The notes under the pieces are model-generated. The model saw only the letters and a list, made by a program, of their open reading frames with translations, was not told where the DNA came from and made no database searches. A stretch of 9,765 nt of DNA from Gemmatimonadota bacterium (GTDB lineage Bacteria; Gemmatimonadota; Gemmatimonadetes; Gemmatimonadales; GWC2-71-9), in NCBI GenBank assembly GCA_017889745.1, contig JAGGAG010000103.1, forward strand, positions 1 to 9,765, in the 5' to 3' direction. The translations under genes and the position numbers were made by a program. Shown one piece after another: positions 7,197 to 9,765 of this stretch. The first letter of the stretch is position 1, and each line of letters begins with the position of its first letter.

Positions 7197-8093
7197 ATGA
7201 ACATCAACGGTGTCACGATCGACAACGCGTTCGCGGAAGCCTTCGGGATGAAGGCCACCCGCATCCTCATCACCGCGCACAACCTGGAGTGGGCGTATCA
7301 CGCGGCGAACGCGGCGACGGGATTCGCCACCTCGGTGATCGCCTGCGGCTGCGAAGCCGGAATCGAGCGCGAACTCGGCCGGGCGGAAACCCCGGACGGG
7401 CGCCCGGGCCTCTCGGTGCTGCTGTTCGCCACCTCGGCCAAGGAACTGGTGAAGCAGCTGGAACGGCGGGTGGGCCAGTGCGTCCTGACGTCGCCCACGA
7501 GCGCCGTGTTCGCGGGCGCGGAGCACGGGGAACCGCTGCCGCTGGGGAAGACCCTCCGCTATTTCGGCGACGGGTTCCAGACGTCCAAGCTGATCGGCGG
7601 CCACCGCTACTGGCGGATCCCGGTGTTGGATGGCGACTTCCTGATCCAGGACACGACCGACATGGTCAGTGGCGTGGGGGGCGGCAACTTCCTGGTGCTG
7701 GCGGAGTCGCTGGAACAGACGCTGACCGCCTGCGAGGCGGCCGTGGCATCCATGCGCCGGGTGCCGAACGTCATCATGCCCTTCCCGGGCGGGGTGGTAC
7801 GGTCGGGCTCCAAGGTGGGCTCCAAGTATCCGGCGCTGCGGGCCTCGACCAACGACGCGTTCTGCCCCACGATCCGCGGGGTCACCACGACGCAACTCAC
7901 TCCGGACGTGGGGGCGGTGCTCGAGATCGTGATCGACGGGCTATCGCCCGCCGCGGTGACTCATGCGATGCGGGTGGGGATCGATGCCGTGGTGGCGCTG
8001 GGCGCGGCCCACGGCGTAAGGCGAGTGAGCGCCGGGGATTACGGCGGCAAGCTGGGCAAGTACCACTTCCGGCTGCACGACATCATGGCCTGA
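7197..8093 (+). CDS. fhcD: Formyltransferase/hydrolase complex subunit D, formylmethanofuran:H4MPT formyltransferase
   Basis: A 298-residue homologue of archaeal Ftr. It transfers the formyl group between N5-formyl-H4MPT and methylofuran in the cytoplasm; in bacteria it is an integral part of the Fhc complex. The length is that of the family. Characteristic segments are ITAHNLEWAYHAANAATGFA (25-44), VIACGCEAGIE (47-57), LRYFGDGFQTSK (120-131), SGVGGGNFLVLAES (158-171), MPFPGGVVRSGSKVGSKYP (194-212) and the C-terminal GGKLGKYHFRLHDIM. It starts with an ATG 5 bp after fhcA, with a weak AGGCG upstream. In Methylobacterium-type operons fhcC follows immediately; here an 82-bp gap and a FwdD-like gene follow instead. 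Confidence 0.96.
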   Translation: MNINGVTIDNAFAEAFGMKATRILITAHNLEWAYHAANAATGFATSVIACGCEAGIERELGRAETPDGRPGLSVLLFATSAKELVKQLERRVGQCVLTSPTSAVFAGAEHGEPLPLGKTLRYFGDGFQTSKLIGGHRYWRIPVLDGDFLIQDTTDMVSGVGGGNFLVLAESLEQTLTACEAAVASMRRVPNVIMPFPGGVVRSGSKVGSKYPALRASTNDAFCPTIRGVTTTQLTPDVGAVLEIVIDGLSPAAVTHAMRVGIDAVVALGAAHGVRRVSAGDYGGKLGKYHFRLHDIMA

Positions 8094-8120
8094 CCTTCCC
8101 CGCCCTGGGCGGGCCGGAGG
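8094..8120 (+). terminator. GC-rich hairpin after fhcD, possible attenuator or weak terminator
   Basis: Directly after the fhcD stop, CCCGCCC (8099-8105) and GGGCGGG (8107-8113) form a perfect inverted repeat around a single T. In RNA this gives about five G-C pairs with a five-base loop. The outer CCTTCC (8094-8099) and GGAGG (8116-8120) could extend it imperfectly. No T-run follows, so it is not a canonical intrinsic terminator. It could reduce read-through into the downstream unit or protect the fhcBAD message. Confidence 0.35.
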
Positions 8121-8153
8121 GCGCGCTGTCCGTTGCGCGGGCGGGATATGCGT

Positions 8154-8159
8154 TATAGT
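8154..8159 (+). promoter_or_regulatory. Possible -10 element upstream of the FwdD/FwdB pair
   Basis: TATAGT, five of six matches to the -10 consensus, lies in the 82-bp gap within a short A+T-richer stretch. The only -35 candidate, TTGCGC at 8133-8138, is poor and 15 bp away. A start near 8166 would leave part of the purine-rich AGAGGGAAGGGG (8161-8172) as ribosome binding site. It suggests that the downstream pair may be separately transcribed, but the case is weak. Confidence 0.3.
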
Positions 8160-8175
8160 AAGAGGGAAGGGGAAA

Positions 8176-8559
8176 ATGCCCATGGCTGAAATGATGACGT
8201 TGATCGGTGGGCGCTCCAGCCGGCAGGGCACAGCGCTCTGTGCGGGCAAGCTGGAGGCGGAGTATCTCGACGTGTCCACCACCGTGGAGATGAACGTGGA
8301 GGACATGGCGCGCCTGGGTCTCCAGAACGAGAGCAAGGTGCGGCTGCGCACGCCGTCGGGCGAGACCATCCTGCGCTGCAAGGGCCGTGAGACCAAGGAC
8401 CTCCCGAAGGGGCTCCTCTTCATGGCCTACGGACCAGCCTCCAGCCAGCTCATGGCGGGCGACACCGCGGGCACCGGCATGCCACTCTCCAAGAATCTCA
8501 GCGTAGAGGTCGAGGCCGTGGGGCCGGACCAGGTCCCGGGAGGATCGCGCGATGAGTGA
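8176..8559 (+). CDS. Molybdopterin-dinucleotide-binding subunit, FwdD/FmdD-like
   Basis: A 127-residue protein matching the small molybdopterin-dinucleotide-binding (aspartate-decarboxylase-like barrel) domain that is subunit D of archaeal formylmethanofuran dehydrogenase; larger molybdoenzymes carry it at their C-terminus. Recognisable parts are RQGTALCAGKLEAEY (16-30), NVEDMARLGL (40-49), VRLRTPSGE (55-63) and the diagnostic end KGLLFMAYGPASSQLM (78-93), then GTGMPLSKNLSVEVEA (99-114). In archaea it clamps the Mo/W-pterin against subunit B. Bacterial Fhc complexes, which lack that cofactor, do not contain this subunit; its presence implies a pterin-binding partner, which is encoded next. 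The start is ATG 8176, with Met3 at 8182 as alternative; a purine-rich ribosome binding site (8161-8172) serves either. The 3' end overlaps the next gene by 8 bp. Confidence 0.87.
   Translation: MPMAEMMTLIGGRSSRQGTALCAGKLEAEYLDVSTTVEMNVEDMARLGLQNESKVRLRTPSGETILRCKGRETKDLPKGLLFMAYGPASSQLMAGDTAGTGMPLSKNLSVEVEAVGPDQVPGGSRDE
8538..8543 (+). promoter_or_regulatory. Strong ribosome binding site for the FwdB-like gene
   Basis: GGGAGG, eight bases before the ATG at 8552 and inside the FwdD-like gene, is the clearest Shine-Dalgarno sequence in the window. It fixes the start and shows that the two subunits are translated from one message with overlapping frames. Confidence 0.6.
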
Positions 8560-9765
8560 CGACAACATCCGCACCGTGATGGACGCCACCTGCACCTTCT
8601 GCGGCTGCGTCTGCGACGACATCAACCTGACGGTCGATATCGCCGAGCACAAGATCACCAAGTCGCAGAACGCCTGCGTGCTCGGCAAGGCGTGGTTCAA
8701 GGAGCACGGCATCGAAGAGCGCCCGTTTGCGCTCATCGGCGGGCGGGAGGCCACGACCGAGGAAGCGGTCGAGGCAGCGGCGCAGATCCTCGCCGAGGCG
8801 CGATTCCCCGTCATCTACGGCCTGTCGGACACCACGTGCGAGGCGCAGCGCGTCGCGGTGTCGATCGGCGACATGATCGGCGGCAACGTGGACACCACCA
8901 CCTCGGTGTGTCACGGGCCGACGGGCATGGCGTTCCAGAACCTCGGTGAGAGCACCGCGTCCCTGGGCGAGATCAGGAACCGGGCGGACCTGGTCATCTT
9001 CTGGGGCGGCAACCCCGCCGAAGCGCACCCGAGGCTGTTCACCCGCTACGCGGTGACCCCGAAGGGCATGTACACGCCGAACGGGAAGAAGGACCGCACG
9101 GTGGTGCTGGTCGACGTGCGGCGCACTCCCAGCACACCGGTGGCGGACATCTTCCTCCAGGTGAAGCCGGGGAGCGACTTCGAGGTCCTGTGGGCGCTCC
9201 GGGCCCTGGTGAAGGGACGAAAGGTCGATGCCTCCATCGAGCAGCGGACGGGAATCGCGCTGCCGGTCCTGGAGGACCTGGTCGCCAGGATGAAGAGCTG
9301 CCGGTTCGGGGCGCTGCTGTTCGGGATGGGCCTCACGATGACGCGCGGCCGGCACTTCAACGCCGGCGCGCTCCTGGCCCTCGCCACCGACCTCAACGAG
9401 TTCACCCATTTCGTGGCGGCCCCGGTGCGCGGGCACGGCAACGTGACGGGCGCCGACAACGTGGTGTCCTGGCAGACGGGATATCCCTTCGGCGTCAACT
9501 TCAGCCGGGGCTATCCCCGCTTCAATCCGGGGGAGTGGACCACGGCGGACCTGCTCGCCCGGCGCGAGGTGGATGCCGCGATGATCATCGCGAGCGATCC
9601 GGGGTCGAACTTTTCCCAGGCGGCAATCGAGCACCTCAAGCGCATCCCGGTCATCACCCTCGATCCCAAGGCCACGGTGACCAGCCAGCTGGCCCGGGTG
9701 GCGTTCACCACGGCCACCTACGGCATCAACGTGCCGGGCACGGTGTACCGGATGGACAACGTGCC
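8552..9765 (+). CDS. Formylmethanofuran dehydrogenase subunit B, redox-competent FwdB/FmdB-like (3' end cut by window)
   Basis: 404 codons of a molybdopterin oxidoreductase of the FwdB family, open to the right edge and probably only a few dozen residues short. In archaea FwdB/D reversibly reduces CO2 to formate, which FwdA condenses with methanofuran. The cluster motif CTFCGCVCDDI (C14, C17, C21) with C42 in NACVLG is intact. SVCHGPTG (118-125) supplies C120, codon TGT, at the place of the Mo/W-ligating Cys or Sec of active FwdB. Pterin and substrate-region motifs are also kept: IRNRADLVIFWGGNPAEAHP (141-160), RGHGNVTGA (293-301), WQTGYPFGVNFSRGYPRFNP (307-326) and the SDPGSNF loop (348-354). 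It is therefore much closer to a working dehydrogenase than the fhcB product upstream. Its partner FwdD overlaps it. It could pair with FhcA from the same locus; no ferredoxin subunit is seen before the edge. Confidence 0.9.
   Translation, partial: MSDDNIRTVMDATCTFCGCVCDDINLTVDIAEHKITKSQNACVLGKAWFKEHGIEERPFALIGGREATTEEAVEAAAQILAEARFPVIYGLSDTTCEAQRVAVSIGDMIGGNVDTTTSVCHGPTGMAFQNLGESTASLGEIRNRADLVIFWGGNPAEAHPRLFTRYAVTPKGMYTPNGKKDRTVVLVDVRRTPSTPVADIFLQVKPGSDFEVLWALRALVKGRKVDASIEQRTGIALPVLEDLVARMKSCRFGALLFGMGLTMTRGRHFNAGALLALATDLNEFTHFVAAPVRGHGNVTGADNVVSWQTGYPFGVNFSRGYPRFNPGEWTTADLLARREVDAAMIIASDPGSNFSQAAIEHLKRIPVITLDPKATVTSQLARVAFTTATYGINVPGTVYRMDNV

Noticed and set aside
8909..8911. Selenocysteine at the active site of the second B subunit
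   Set aside because: The codon is TGT, so the residue is cysteine. No in-frame TGA is present.
8552..9765. The second B gene as a formate dehydrogenase or nitrate reductase alpha subunit
   Set aside because: The SVCHGP, RGHxNVTG and WQTGYPF..NFSRGYPR motifs and the separate FwdD-like subunit fit the formylmethanofuran dehydrogenase B family better than the longer single-chain enzymes.
1..9765. tRNA, rRNA, CRISPR arrays, insertion sequences or attachment sites
   Set aside because: No tRNA-like cloverleaf, repeat-spacer pattern, transposase frame or terminal inverted repeat was seen; the window is almost fully covered by the listed genes.

Overview
The window is GC-rich bacterial DNA (by eye roughly two thirds G+C) carrying one dense tetrahydromethanopterin/methanofuran-linked one-carbon locus. 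This archaeal-type C1 pathway occurs in bacterial methylotrophs and in uncultivated soil and sediment lineages that oxidise formaldehyde or formate. The host phylum cannot be fixed from the sequence. Gemmatimonadota, Methylomirabilota/Rokubacteria and other methylotrophic lineages are compatible, and the secreted protein at the left edge is of a kind I associate loosely with Gemmatimonadota.

Left half, minus strand, read right to left from 4169 to 1: a tightly overlapping four-gene unit. It encodes an ATP-grasp ligase, a second ATP-grasp enzyme resembling the tyramine/tyrosine-glutamate ligase MfnD, an ASKHA-fold protein of the H4MPT-linked family resembling MfnF, and a secreted protein of unknown function that runs off the left edge. 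The first three look like methylofuran (C1-carrier cofactor) biosynthesis genes. A 72-bp, relatively AT-rich divergent promoter region (4170-4241) separates them from the plus-strand genes.

Right half, plus strand: fhcB, fhcA and fhcD encode three subunits of the bacterial formyltransferase/hydrolase complex. FhcD moves the formyl group between H4MPT and methylofuran, FhcA (amidohydrolase) releases or fixes formate, and FhcB is a catalytically dead relative of formylmethanofuran dehydrogenase B. In known methylotrophs fhcC follows fhcD. Here, after an 82-bp gap with a GC hairpin and a possible promoter, comes a molybdopterin-dinucleotide-binding FwdD-like protein, then, overlapping by 8 bp, a second FwdB-like protein. 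This second copy keeps the active-site cysteine, so the pair looks redox-competent. It is cut by the right edge.

The main point of interest is this hybrid layout: a hydrolytic Fhc module lacking fhcC in its usual place, beside an archaeal-like, apparently active molybdenum/tungsten formylmethanofuran dehydrogenase B/D pair, with a divergent operon that probably makes the shared cofactor. It suggests that this bacterium may interconvert formyl-methylofuran and CO2 directly, instead of or in addition to releasing free formate.
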